Below are positions 23,258-33,760 of a DNA stretch of 64,000 nucleotides, one piece after another. Position numbers and translations under genes: made by a program. The stretch is from NCBI GenBank assembly GCA_001599755.1, contig BCHX01000002.1:1860001-1924000 (forward strand), in the 5' to 3' direction. The first letter of the stretch is position 1. Every line of letters starts with the position of its first letter. This DNA is from Gliomastix tumulicola. Taxonomy: Eukaryota > Ascomycota > Sordariomycetes > Hypocreales > Bionectriaceae. A model generated the notes under the pieces. That model ran no database searches. It was not told the DNA's origin and saw only the letters and a program-made list of their open reading frames with translations.

Positions 23258-23723
23258 CAGCCAACATCCAAGTCAGACACGCCTACCGGCACCTCTACCG
23301 GCACCTCCTCAAGGCCGTGCAGTACGCGCGCCCGAACCGGTTCATCGCACGCGACCAGCTGCGCAAGGCCTTCCGCGAGCCCGGCGCGCAGCTGGACCCC
23401 GAGGGCATCAAGCGCACGGTGTGGTTCCTGCAGGCGGCGGCCAAGGAGCGCGGGCTGGAGCACAGGATATTGAAGAACCTGCTCACCGTGAGGGGGATGA
23501 ACCGGCCCGGGGGGAGGAGGGGGTGGCCTGCGGTTTGGGGTGCGAATAAGAGGCTGTGAGTTTCTGTCTCAGAAGAGTGAGGGATGAGATTTTCGAGGTC
23601 GTGCTGACTGGATGGTATAGGGGTGCTCAGAATCCGTTGAAGGAGGTGCACGAGGGGGCTTTTGATCATTATGACATGACTGTCGCTATGCTGAACAAGA
23701 CCATGGGGTTGTGCTTGCGATGA
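23254..23723 (+). CDS. small LYR-motif protein, DUF1763-like
   Basis: Exons 23254-23555 and 23621-23723 join to 134 residues; the intron is 65 nt with a GTGAGT donor. The N-terminal helix carries a Leu14-Tyr15-Arg16 motif (HLYRHLLKAV), followed by ARPNRFIARDQLRKAFRE and AAKERGLEHRILKNLL. This resembles the small fungal DUF1763 proteins and, more broadly, LYR proteins, which bind mitochondrial acyl-carrier protein and help assemble respiratory or ribosomal complexes. The family link is from memory of the motif pattern; the specific role is unknown. The C-terminal exon supplies a conserved-looking tail ending MGLCLR. A mitochondrial location is inferred. Confidence 0.75.
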
Positions 23724-24047
23724 AGGCTTGCGCCGTTACGCGACATTACCCTGATAGCATACGGCGTCTGTACCGCATGGCAGGCCTGGATGACCCGTAT
23801 CTACGGTCTAGCGCCGGGCATCGAGAGTCTGCCGACGTCGAGACTTGATTCTACTGTATATTATGCTGTATCATATGCGGGAGTTGGGGAATGCCAATAA
23901 CGACAATGGCAAACATAACACCATTTTGTATACTACAATCAGGAACCTTGCTTTCTCTGATCTACATGTCCGCCTCGATCGATCATCGATACAATATTAT
24001 ACACGGGTACGTGATACATGCTGGAGGCCAAGGGCTGATGGACGGCC
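23724..24047. other. convergent 3' intergenic region
   Basis: Lies between the stops of the LYR-motif gene and frataxin. It is AT-richer than its surroundings, with TATA-like stretches near 23858-23872. No gene is visible. Confidence 0.6.
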
Positions 24048-24713
24048 TTATCCTTGAACCGGCGTCTCGAGATCTACGTCGAGCTCTTCCAGAATCAGCT
24101 GATCCAGCGTCGTCTGATCTCGTGCGTATATCCAGCGTCCCGTCGCCGTCCCTTCTTTGTCTCCTTGCCCGTCGCCGCTGACGGCCCAGTCGTATCTCTT
24201 AGGGCCAGAGATGGGCGATGACAGCCAGATCTGCTTATTCGGGGGTTGCTTATTTAGGACGTAGGTGCCCTTTGCTTCCGTGCGAATCGTCATGACGCCG
24301 GACTGTAAGTAGGCTTGTCAGCATATCTGGAAGTGGTCTTCTCTGCGATTTGTGTTGCTAAGACGTACTGAGTACTCGACGTCTATGTCTTGTCCCTCAT
24401 CTTGGAGATCCTCAAACTTGGCCAGTGCGTTCTCGAGCCAATGGTCGGCCAGCTCGTGGTATTGGCTGTCTGTGAGATCTGACGGAGCCGCTGTCGGCGG
24501 CGAGGCTGAAGCACCTTCCCGCCGGGATGTTGATGTGATTGATCGGAAGTGGCTGGTAGAGAAGAGTCGGGGGCTAGATACGAGGGGGGAAAACTTCGTA
24601 GTGTGACATGTCGAACTGTTGATGCGGCAGGCTATTCGGCTTGGTTGCGAGGTGCTTCGCGTGGCCCGTAGCGCAGGAAGCGTTCGGCTTGGTAGAAGGC
24701 GAGATCGGGTCAT
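24048..24713 (-). CDS. YFH1: frataxin, mitochondrial
   Basis: Exons 24713-24369 and 24302-24048 join to 199 residues. A basic, Ser/Thr/Arg-rich presequence (about residues 1-75, starting MTRSRLLPSR) is followed by the frataxin fold: an acidic helix (LENALAKFEDLQDEGQDIDV), then the beta sheet with GVMTIRTE, TYVLNKQPPNKQIWL, SSPISGPKRYDW and the C-terminal helix LDQLILEELD. Frataxin works in the matrix as an allosteric activator of iron-sulfur cluster synthesis (Nfs1/Isu1) and in iron handling. The Asn-Lys-Gln...Trp surface used by the family is intact. An in-frame ATG at 24866 would add 51 residues upstream; I prefer 24713, where a classic presequence begins. Confidence 0.95.
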
Positions 24714-25093
24714 GGTGGAACCATTCGTTGCTAGGGCGTATGTAGAGTCGATGAAGAGTCTTCGGTTCCAATTGACGGTTTGATGAATTGCGAAGCTGAG
24801 TGCCGATGCGACGGGAGTGTAGAATGGCTTGTAGGCGAGGATGTCGTGCTTCGGGGTGCAGTTCATGCACTGAAACTCCACAGCAGCTTCAGCGGGCATC
24901 GCAGGGGCCTGCCCCCACTAGCCGTTATCGATATCGACAGCATCTCACTGGATGGAGCTTTGAATGCCGAACTCCCCACCAACATCACGGCGACATCTCT
25001 ACACATCAGCGACAGACGACGATTGCTTTGCCAAGTTTCAAGACGGACCGAGCTATATATTATATACTCAAAACAAACCTCGTCGCTGCAGCC
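24714..25093. promoter_or_regulatory. divergent promoter, frataxin and AP-3 sigma
   Basis: About 380 bp separate two divergent start codons. A TATATATTATATA-like stretch at about 25053-25067 lies 27-41 bp upstream of the AP-3 sigma ATG. The interval also contains the possible upstream frataxin start at 24866. Confidence 0.5.
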
Positions 25094-25713
25094 ATGATCA
25101 ACGCCGTCCTGGTATTCAACGGCCAGGGCCAGCCCCGACTGACCAAGTTCTACACGCAACTGGTAAGGCTCACCATCTCGCGCCACTTCACTCACTAACC
25201 AGTCTATCCCTCCAGGAAACAAGTATCCAGCAGCGCCTGATATCCGAGATATTCACCCTCGTGTCGAACCGCCCCTCCGGATCCTGCAACTTCCTGCCGC
25301 TGCCGCCGCTCCTCGCCGCCTCCGGCACATCCCACACGTCGTCCGAAGAGCAGAGCGACGTGCCCTCCCTCGTGACATACCGCCACTACGCCACCCTCTT
25401 CTTCATCATAATATCCACGTCGACCGAGTCGCCACTGGCTCTCATCGACCTCATCCAGGTCTACGTCGAGGCCCTCGACAAGCTGTTCGAGAACGTGTGC
25501 GAGCTCGACCTTATCTTCAACTTTGAGACCCTACATGCCACGCTGTCGGAGATGATCATAGGCGGTGTGGTCATAGAGACGAATCTGGACAGGATTGTGT
25601 CGGGTGTGAGGGCACAGGGGACCGTCGCCAAGAGGCCTGTGAACGAGGGACGGAGCACGGGTCTGGGTTCAGGTCTGGGGATGGGAGCCAACTTTGCATG
25701 GGCTGGGAGGTGA
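25094..25713 (+). CDS. APS3: AP-3 clathrin-adaptor complex sigma subunit
   Basis: Exons 25094-25162 and 25216-25713 join to 188 residues; the intron is 53 nt. The protein starts MINAVLVFNGQGQPRLTKFY and carries the small-subunit longin fold: VTYRHYATLFFI, ESPLALIDLIQVYVEALDK, FENVCELDLIFNFE and IIGGVVIETN. The second-strand wording and the insertion with Ser/Pro residues after NRPSG fit sigma-3 rather than sigma-1 or sigma-2. AP-3 sorts cargo from the Golgi or endosomes directly to the vacuole. The glycine-rich C-terminus after about residue 160 is low complexity. Confidence 0.93.
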
Positions 25714-25919
25714 TACGGAGCGTCGAGCGCTTGTCAACTGCGTATGGTGAGAACCACAGAGTTGGGAGAAACAAGACTGGCTATATTCACGCCATCCATA
25801 TTATACACTGACCCAGATACCCAATATTTTACAAGGTGCGCCAACATATGACCGTGGGTCTGGCCACCACCAAAACGCTAAGGAAATGCATGTACGAGTT
25901 CCAGCACGGCTCGCGTATT

Positions 25920-26488
25920 TTACTTCGAATCGACCGCCTCCGCCTCTTTCTTCGGATTCACCGGAGGCGCGTCCTTTCTTCTCTCGTATCGGGTTTCGGG
26001 GTCCATGGCTCCAAATAGGTTCACGACTTTGCCGAGAATCTGTGATGTGGTTAGACTGTGTTGACGGAGGGATTCAAGTCGGACATATGCCCTTACCTCC
26101 TCCGAAGGCTTGTACTTTTGCCCCCACCATTCGAATTCGGCGAAGAAGAAGACGTATACAAGGCAGGCTACAGATGTTAGTTAGCTCTTTGCGACTGAAT
26201 GCTGGGTCCTGAGGCGGCCCTCGAAGCAAATCCTCCTTGCGACATACCTGATATCATTCCCCATTGCAGCAGTCTGGCGCCCTTGTCCCACTTTGGCGAG
26301 TGAGACGCGAGGAATATCCTGCGCTTGTATTTCTTCTCAAACCGGAGCTGCTGCTGCGGCGACAGTTTCTCGAAGTTCGGCGGCCATACTTTTCTCGACT
26401 TGTAGGGGTTGTTGTGGACGTTGAGCACTCGTGTCGGCGGCGCTGATTTCGCGGCCTCAGCCAGGCGTCTGAGCGTGGCCGAAAACAT
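25920..26488 (-). CDS. unrecognised small mitochondrial-type membrane protein
   Basis: Exons 26488-26248, 26167-26097 and 26039-25920 join to 143 residues; introns of 80 and 57 nt have GTATGT and GTAAGG donors. The N-terminus MFSATLRRLAEAAKSAP is Arg/Ala-rich without acidic residues, like a mitochondrial presequence. A strongly basic block follows (KSRKVWPPNFEKLSPQQQ, then RFEKKYKRR), then one membrane segment at about residues 74-92 that spans the first splice junction, and a charged tail. I do not recognise the family with certainty; single-span inner-membrane assembly factors look similar. The exon model gives a continuous conserved-looking protein, so the gene itself is well supported even though the function is not. 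Confidence 0.75.
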
Positions 26489-26950
26489 TGTGACGATTCT
26501 CAAAGTGCGTTCAGTTGAAGACAGGTCGAGCTCGATGATGCGCCGCGGATGGAGAGGAGACGTGCTCGTTTGATCCCTGCTCCCAGAGTCCTGACATGAC
26601 TGAATTCCGTAGCTCAAGATCTGTTAGTGCAGAGCTGTGGCGTTCGTGGATCTCGGCCTTGCACAGCCACAAGGTCCCTGGTGCGCCACGGCTAGACTCG
26701 GTTGGGCTAAGTGGGATGCCCCGCGGTTTTCACCCCTCCTCGAACAACGACCAAAGATTTCCATCGGTCGTGACTCAAACCTATCTTGACGACTTACAAA
26801 TAAATTTTCTGTGCCGTGGCATTGGAAGAATTCCTGTCAATCGCTGCTGTCCAGAGGATCCGATTATCAGGGTTGACGCTCCTGCCTTTTTCTCATCGAT
26901 CCCACCACAGCAAGACGGCCCTTGACTTTGATCAAGGCCTCTCAGCAATC
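26489..26950. promoter_or_regulatory. divergent promoter, 143-aa protein and LeuRS
   Basis: About 460 bp lie between divergent start codons. No further gene, TATA box or clear repeat is visible. Confidence 0.5.
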
Positions 26951-29900
26951 ATGGCCTCGACGGAGGCGGTGCCAAAGGCCATGGAGGCCCTCCATCTCTC
27001 CAAGACTAAGGAGCTGAAAGGCGTACGTTTCGATCGAATCCCAGGCTTCAAATCCTGGTCAACACATGTAAGCTAACAACTGTGCAGACTGAGAAACGTG
27101 ATACCCTCATCGCGATCGAGAAGAAGTACCAGAAGATCTGGCAAGACGAGGGCATCTTCCAGCCCAATGCCCCGACGACCGAGGAAGTGCCCCTGCACTC
27201 CATCACAGCCGCCGAGCTCCGCGAGAAGCAGCCCAAGTGGTTCGGCACGATGGCCTTCCCCTACATGAACGGAACCCTGCACGCGGGACACTCCTTCTCC
27301 GTGAGCAAGGTCGAGTTCGCGGCGGGCGTGGCTACCATGCAGGGCAAGAAGGCTCTCTTCCCCATGGGCTTCCACTGCACGGGTATGCCTATCAAGGCGT
27401 GCGCCGACAAGCTCGTCAACGAGGTCAACATGTTTGGCCAGAACTTCGAGGGCTACAAGGCATCGGAGGCAGCTGTCGTGGAGGACAAGCCCAAGACGCA
27501 TGCCAAGGAGGATCCGACCAAATTCGTCGCGAAGAAGGGCAAGGCCGCCGCCAAGACGGTCAAGATGCAGTATCAGTTCCAGATCATGCAGGCTGTTGGC
27601 GTGCCGACAGAGGACATCCACCTCTTCGCCGACCCCCACCACTGGCTGAAGCACTTCCCCCCGCTGGCGATCCGTGACCTGACCAACTTTGGATGCCGCA
27701 TTGACTGGCGGAGAACCTTTGTCACCACCGATGCGAACCTGTACTTCGATGCCTTCGTCCGATGGCAGATGAACCGTCTCAAGGAGCTCAACAAGATCAA
27801 GTTCGGAAAGCGATATACCATCTACTCCATCAAGGATCGCCAGCCATGTATGGACCACGACCGAGCTGAGGGCGAGGCTGTCAACCCCCAAGAGTACACT
27901 GCTATCAAGCTAAAGGTCCTCGAGTGGGCTCCCAAGGCTGCGGAAGTTGTCAAGGGCAAGATTCCGGCAGACGCCGATGTCTACCTGGTCCCTGCATCCC
28001 TGCGTCCCGAGACTATGTACGGCCAGACGTGCTGTTTCGTTGGGCCCAAGATCTCTTACGGCCTCTTCAAGGCTGGCGAGAAGGAATACTATCTGGTGAC
28101 CGACAGGGCTGCGCGCAACATGGCCTACCAGGGCATTCTAGCGGAGGAGGGTGTCATTGAGAAGGCTGTCGATATCGTTGGTGCGGATGTCGTTGGCACT
28201 CTCGTTAACGCGCCCCTCTCTCTGCACAAGGATGGTGTCAGAATCCTCCCCATGGAGACGGTACTGCCTACGAAGGGTACTGGCGTTGTGACGTCTGTAC
28301 CGTCCGACAGTCCCGATGACTGCATCACTGTGACGGACCTTGCTAAGAAGGCCGACTACTATGGGATTCAAAAGGAGTGGGCAGAGCTGGAGTTTATCTC
28401 TATCATTAACACCCCGACCTACGGCGACCAATGCGCTCCTTTCCTCGTGAAGAAGCTCAAGATCAACTCACCCAAGGACACGAAACAGCTGGAGGAGGCC
28501 AAGGAGCTGGCATACAAGGAAGGCTTCTATAACGGCACTATGCTCGTCGGGGAGTTCAAGGGTGAGAAGGTTGAGACTGCGAAGCCCAAGGTTCGCAAGC
28601 AGCTGATCGATGCTGGCCTGGCCTTTGCCTACTCTGAGCCTGAGCGCAAGGTCGTCAGCCGATCAGGAGATGACTGTATCGTTGCGCTCATGGACCAGTG
28701 GTATCTTGACTATGGCGAGGACTCGTGGAGGGAGACGGCCCTGAAGTGGGTTGGCAACAGCGATGGCAAGGGTTTGAACACCTACATCGTGGAGACTAAG
28801 CACGGTTTCGAATCAGTGCTCAACTGGCTGAACCAGTGGGCATGCGCCAGGTCCTTTGGCCTTGGCTCCAAGCTTCCCTGGGATCCCCAGTTCCTGGTCG
28901 AGAGTCTGAGTGACTCGACCATCTACATGGCCTACTACACCATTGCGCACTGGCTGCACAAGGACATGTTCGGCAAGGAGAAGGGTCTGGGTAACATTGG
29001 CCACGAGCAGATGACCGACGAGGTCTGGGATTACCTGTTCTGCCGCAGAGATCTGGACGAGAGCATCCTGAGTGCCTCTGGAATCCCCAAGGAGACCCTG
29101 CAGAGCATGCGCCGCGAGTTCGAGTACTTCTACCCTCTGGACGTGCGAGCCAGTGGCAAGGACCTTATCCCTAACCATCTGACCTTCTTCCTCTACATCC
29201 ACCTGGCCCTCTTCCCTCCCGAGTACTGGCCGAGGAGCATCCGAGCCAACGGCCATTTGATGCTGAACGGAGAGAAGATGAGCAAGAGCACGGGTAACTT
29301 CATGACCCTGAAGGACATGACGGAGAAGTACGGTGCGGATGCGTCTCGTATTGCCCTGGCTGATGCCGGTGACGGAGTCAACGACGCCAACTTTGAGGAG
29401 GACGTTGCCGACACGAACATCATCCGTCTCTTCAACCTACGAGAGTGGTGCGAGGAGCAGGTTCGCGACCAGGACCAGCTCCGTGACGGGGAGACCAACC
29501 CGTTCCAGGATGCCCTGTTCAGCAACGACCTCAACGTCTTTGCCCGTGAAACTATTGAGCAGTACGCGCAGACGAACTACAAGGCCGCTCTCAAGTCCGG
29601 TCTCTACGAGCTGACGAGTGCCCGTGACTTCTACCGCGAGGCTTGCGCCGCCGCCAACATCAAGATGCACAAGGACCTCGTCCTCCGGTACATCGAACTA
29701 CAGGCCCTGCTCATCGCCGTGATCGCCCCTCACTGGGCCGAGTACATCTGGCTGGAGGTGCTGAAGAAGGACACTTCGATTCACAAGGCGAGGTTCCCCG
29801 AGGCACCCGAGGTGAACGCGCAGCTGTCCGCCAAGCGCGACTACGTGCGTACGACAGCGTCTAATGTGCACTCGGCCGAGGGCCAGCAGCTCAAGCGCAA

Positions 29901-30387
29901 GGCCAAGGGCAAGGAGACGACGTTCGACCCCAAGCAGCCCAAGAAGCTCAGCATCTTCATGACGGATACGTTCCCAGCGTGGCAGGCCAAGTACATGGAC
30001 CTGCTCAAGGAGATGTGGAACACTGAGACCAAATCGGTCAACGATAAGGAGCTCAACGGCAAGATTGGCAAGATGGGCGAGATGAAGAAGGCGATGCCGT
30101 TTGTGCAGGGCTTGAAGAAGCGCCTCCAGGCCGGCGAGCCGGCGGGCGTCGTGCTGGAGCAGAAGCTTGCGTTTGACGAGAAGGAGACGCTGCTGCAGAT
30201 GGTGCCTGGCCTCCAGCGCACGAGCGGCCTGGTGGAGTGCGACATCCTGCTCGTCGAGGAGGGTGGGAAGAAGGGCGTCAGGGTGACTGACGGCAAGGAG
30301 GTGGAACTGACGGGCAACGCTGCCCTGCTGGCCGAGAACGCACAGCCCGGCAACCCGACGTTTAATTTTGAGAATGTACAAGTGTGA
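26951..30387 (+). CDS. CDC60: cytosolic leucyl-tRNA synthetase
   Basis: Exons 26951-27022 and 27088-30387 join to 1123 residues, the normal length of the eukaryotic cytosolic enzyme. It charges tRNA-Leu with leucine. The class I signatures are present: HAGH at residues 89-92 (HIGH type, after FPYMNGTL) and KMSKS at residues 754-758. The editing (CP1) domain occupies roughly residues 250-520 and includes the TGVVTSVPSDSPDD segment that lines its threonine-rich pocket. The C-terminal extension has the eukaryote-type Lys-rich region. The 65-nt intron follows codon 24, so the first exon holds only a short leader; no mitochondrial presequence is visible, which argues for the cytosolic form. Confidence 0.97.
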
Positions 30388-31082
30388 ACTGTTAGCTAAG
30401 TAGAGAAGACACAGCGAGCACAGCATGTAGAGCCTAGAAGCCTGGTCTATGGAGAAAGGGTGGCTGGAAAGCAACAAAAGACACCAATTAAAGAAACACA
30501 CGCACAATCAGGTAGACACCCCAATCGACCGATCGAGGTCATCCCACGGCGCTTAAGCTCCAGAGAACAGATAGTTTGGGCTTATTCGCAGTGGCTATAC
30601 ATACTACAGGCCCAGCCTCCCCCCCCCCTCTCTCTCTCGTGACTCCTCGACCCTTGTCGGAAGCGTCCTTGGTAGCAGGCAGGGACAGGTGAGTGCATGG
30701 GATGGGTTGGCAGCCCCTCGGGGAATCGGACAGTTGTGATTGGATCCGTATGCGGACGCCTGCATAAGCTGCAGCGGTCCAGGGTCAGAATACGATCTGT
30801 ATGTCTCAGCTGCGCCAGTTGCTATGCCGACTCGGGCATGACGGGGTGGGCTGGGGCCTGTCTCTGTGTGACAGCCCTTTTCTCTTCAGGTATCCCAGGC
30901 GGTCTATCGGGAGAAAGGGGGGGGGGGGATCGTGCGGCAGTTGTTTCACCCCTCTCTCGCCCTTCCTCGTGTTTAGTCTTACTATGGCAGAGGCGGGAAT
31001 AATAATAAGAGGCCCAAAAAAGAACGGGCTTATGACGCCATGTCTCGCTGGTGGCACTGGGATTTGCCGTCGCGAGTTTTGG

Positions 31083-31096
31083 GTGTGTGTGTGTGT
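31083..31096. repeat. (GT)7 microsatellite
   Basis: A short perfect GT run in the gene-free interval. Confidence 0.9.
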
Positions 31097-31512
31097 GAAT
31101 TCTGGGGTGAGAAAGAAATACAGAGAGGCGGGGCATCCATCACCCAGAATGAGTCGGAGAGCTCCATTCGCCTAAACAGGGTATATACCGACCCCACTAA
31201 CAAAACGTCATACCAAGACTGCGCGTGGGCAGATAAGAAGAACTCGATAGATGCAGAAGTAGACCACGAGGTGGTTGGACAGCTGGTTGTCCAAGAGATA
31301 AGGCGATGCACGCAGTTGGCTGAAGAAAAGTCGTTAGTCTGAACTAGCAGCTCTGCTCCTCACCAAAAGGGAAAAACCAGCATTGGCAGAGGAGGAGGGA
31401 GGGGAGATGGAAAAGAAAAATGCCGGTCCTTCTAGTGGCGGGTGCTGCAAGAGGGAGGAGTAAAAGTAAAAGGGCCCCGTTTTGGAGTCGTAAGCTCGAG
31501 GAAGATCGATCT

Positions 31513-31514
31513 GG

Positions 31515-31548
<34 letters not shown>

Positions 31549-31555
31549 AGGGAGA
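31513..31555. repeat. purine (AG/GGGA) tract
   Basis: Forty-three bases of uninterrupted purine, mostly AG dinucleotides grading into GGGA units. Such tracts can adopt triplex structures; no function is implied by the sequence alone. Confidence 0.9.
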
Positions 31556-32253
31556 CACGCTCTGGGACTGTGGTGGTTGCAGGTTTGCGTGTCCATTGCC
31601 CTCTGCCACTCGTTACACGTGCTGTAGCATCGCTGTAACGTTGGGACCCTCCTCGAGACCGAGTTGCCCCCGCTGTGACCTATTCTGCCTTTTACCAGTA
31701 CTCGGTAATAGACCATGGATGCAATACGTGTTCACGGGATTCGTGGTGACCAATACGCCCACTGTAGATCGGGCGATGAGGGTATTCCGGCAAGGCTATA
31801 CCGGCCAAGACCAGTCAAAAACAAGGCACAGCTGAAGCTAGCAAGGAAAAAAAAAAAAGAAGATAGAACCAGAGTGAAAAAAAAAGGACGCGGCTCTTGT
31901 CAAAAAAGCTCGGTCCACCGAATCCTTGACACAGAACGACGACTTTCTCACGATAAAAGTGTGGATTCCCTTTCTCGGAGGAGCTGCTGCAGGGATCAGC
32001 TCTGCCTGTCCACTCCTCACCTTTTTTTTCCCTTCCTCTTTCCAGGTTTCTGAACCCCCCCGGACCAACCTGGAGGCCTTGTTTTTGGGCTGGCACGCAC
32101 AATCCCCCTAGCAGCATGGGCAGTCTGGGCTTACGGAGGGGAAGTGAGGAGAAGCCAGTTGAACCGCTTGTGGGAATGGATGGACGGGAAAGTGGCATCG
32201 GCTTTCGTCACCGCGGGTATTTACGTCCTCGTAGGTTTGCTATGCAGGCATGC

Positions 32254-32291
32254 ATGCATGCAGGTTAGTACTCCTCCGAACCTGCATGCAT
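32254..32291. repeat. perfect 13-bp inverted repeat, 12-nt loop
   Basis: Arms 32254-32266 and 32279-32291 are exact reverse complements (core TGCATGCAGGTT / AACCTGCATGCA) around a 12-nt spacer. Each arm contains the self-complementary GCATGC. It could form a hairpin in RNA or be a paired binding site; the adjoining left arm extends into a GCAT repeat. Confidence 0.9.
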
Positions 32292-32715
32292 ACGAATACC
32301 TACTACACATATATCAGCCATACAGACGCCACCACCGCTTCCTTGCGTTTGGCCCATTGTCGTTCGCCTCTTTCCCCCCTCCTCCTTCGTTAGTCCGTGT
32401 CCCATTCTTCACTGTCGCTACCAGCTGCGTGTGTGTCTGTGTCGTGTTTTCTTCTTCTTCTTTCTCTTTTCGTGATATAATCTCCGACCGTCTTTGAGTA
32501 ACGGTAGCGAGAAAAGCCACGCCTCCCCTGCCGCCATCTCTTGGGGTTCGTTTCCGAGATGCTGGTCGTCGTCCTACGTCGGAAGTACTGGCATGCCTGC
32601 GTGGTGGACGCGTAGTACCTGAACACGACGACGAAAACAACAGAAAGATTCAAGGTCCTTGCGATACCCCGTCGTGTACACAACTCACGGACGGGCATAT
32701 ACATACGCTATAGTG

Positions 32716-32731
32716 TATATATATATATATA
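32716..32731. repeat. (TA)8 microsatellite
   Basis: A TATATA run about 200 bp upstream of the small GPI-type gene. It could serve as its TATA region but may be a neutral repeat. Confidence 0.85.
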
Positions 32732-32932
32732 CAAGGGAGCTGGGAGAGACCATCGCCAGCCATTGCTCGACTGCGCTTCGACTGGCTCGAGGCAACCACC
32801 CACCAATCACCACCTGCATCCTGCCACATTCCTGCTCTCTTGTAGAGACATTCGCTCCGGGCCCGCTGCTTGTCGGATCCTATTCAGCAGGGTGCTTCCA
32901 CCGACAGAGATCTTGCGCGCAACACCCTCACA

Positions 32933-33285
32933 ATGCGCTCTCTCTACCTTGCCGCTCTCGCCTGCCTCACGGCACAGGCCAACTCTGCTCTCGTCTCCGT
33001 CACAGACGGGACGACTCTCTCTGTCTCTGCCTGCGAGCCCTACAGCAACATCCTGTCGTCACACAATGCGACGGCGAGTAAGTCGCTTCCACCCTCGAAC
33101 TGCTTGAGCACCTGAAGCCTAACCATTGTTGCCCAGCTGAGACCTCAACCGAGACTACTGGATCGGCACCCGACGAGACGTCCACTGAAGAAGCCGACGA
33201 CACCGGCGGCGCAATGTCGCGGCCCGCTGAGAGGTCCATCGCCGGCCTCATTGGTTTCTTCGTCGTGAGTCTCGTCGTGCTGTAG
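32933..33285 (+). CDS. small secreted GPI-anchor-type protein
   Basis: Exons 32933-33077 and 33137-33285 join to 97 residues; the 59-nt intron has a GTAAGT donor and a CCTAAC branch site. Visible parts are an N-terminal signal peptide (MRSLYLAALACLTAQANSA), a short mature domain with one cysteine (Cys34), a Ser/Thr/Glu-rich acidic stretch and a C-terminal hydrophobic segment (SIAGLIGFFVVSLVVL) ending at the stop, the layout of a GPI attachment signal. One N-glycosylation sequon (Asn-Ala-Thr) is present. I do not recognise a family. It is likely a cell-wall or plasma-membrane protein. Confidence 0.72.
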
Positions 33286-33760
33286 CGCGCGCGCGCCATC
33301 CACGCGCCATCCACGCGCCGCTTGTTTGGGGGGGGGGGGGGGGGGGGTCGATAGTATTGGAATGTATTCCGGCGGGTTGGCGTTTTTTATGGCATGGAAT
33401 CGGGTGGGACATTGACCAGACACACATACGGTATTCTCGTTCGATGGGTGTGTTGGCGTTTCATTGGCGTGGAATTTAATCTTTAATGCCGGATGGGTCG
33501 ACGCTGGAATGATGGAACTAGCTCAACGATTTATAGATGATAATGATATCGTTCAATCACTATGTTTTCAGTCGTCTTTCCGTGCTTGTGTGCTTCGGCG
33601 TCTGAGGCAGGGTTTGCTGGGAGTGGTTGGGTTTGCTGGGCGAAGACCCGGCTCCCTCTGGATCAGGCGCGTCAAGGGTTGCTGCACAGGATGAGCAGTG
33701 GCTCCGGAGTCGGATCGCATTGTAGAATAGGTCCCTCGCGAGAGTATTGGCTTCGATGCT
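33286..33760. other. convergent 3' region with GC repeat and G run
   Basis: Lies between the stops of the small GPI-type gene and DPH3. It opens with GCGCGC and two copies of CATCCACGCGC, followed by a 20-nt G run. No gene is visible. Confidence 0.6.
33328..33347. repeat. 20-nt homopolymeric G run
   Basis: Twenty consecutive G lie about 40 bases after the stop codon of the small GPI-type gene. The length may be imprecise because of sequencing slippage. Confidence 0.85.

Larger units (their letters stand above)
30388..32932. other. gene-free, simple-repeat-rich interval
   Basis: Contains a 12-G run (30917-30928), a (GT)7 run, a purine tract, a perfect 13-bp inverted repeat (32254-32291) and (TA)8 (32716-32731). 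Open frames overlap on all strands and show no motif, so I call no gene. The right end should hold the promoter and leader of the small GPI-type gene. Confidence 0.5.

Noticed and set aside
27073..27891. 272-codon frame opposite the LeuRS gene
   Set aside because: Composition follows the complement of LeuRS codons and no motif is visible.
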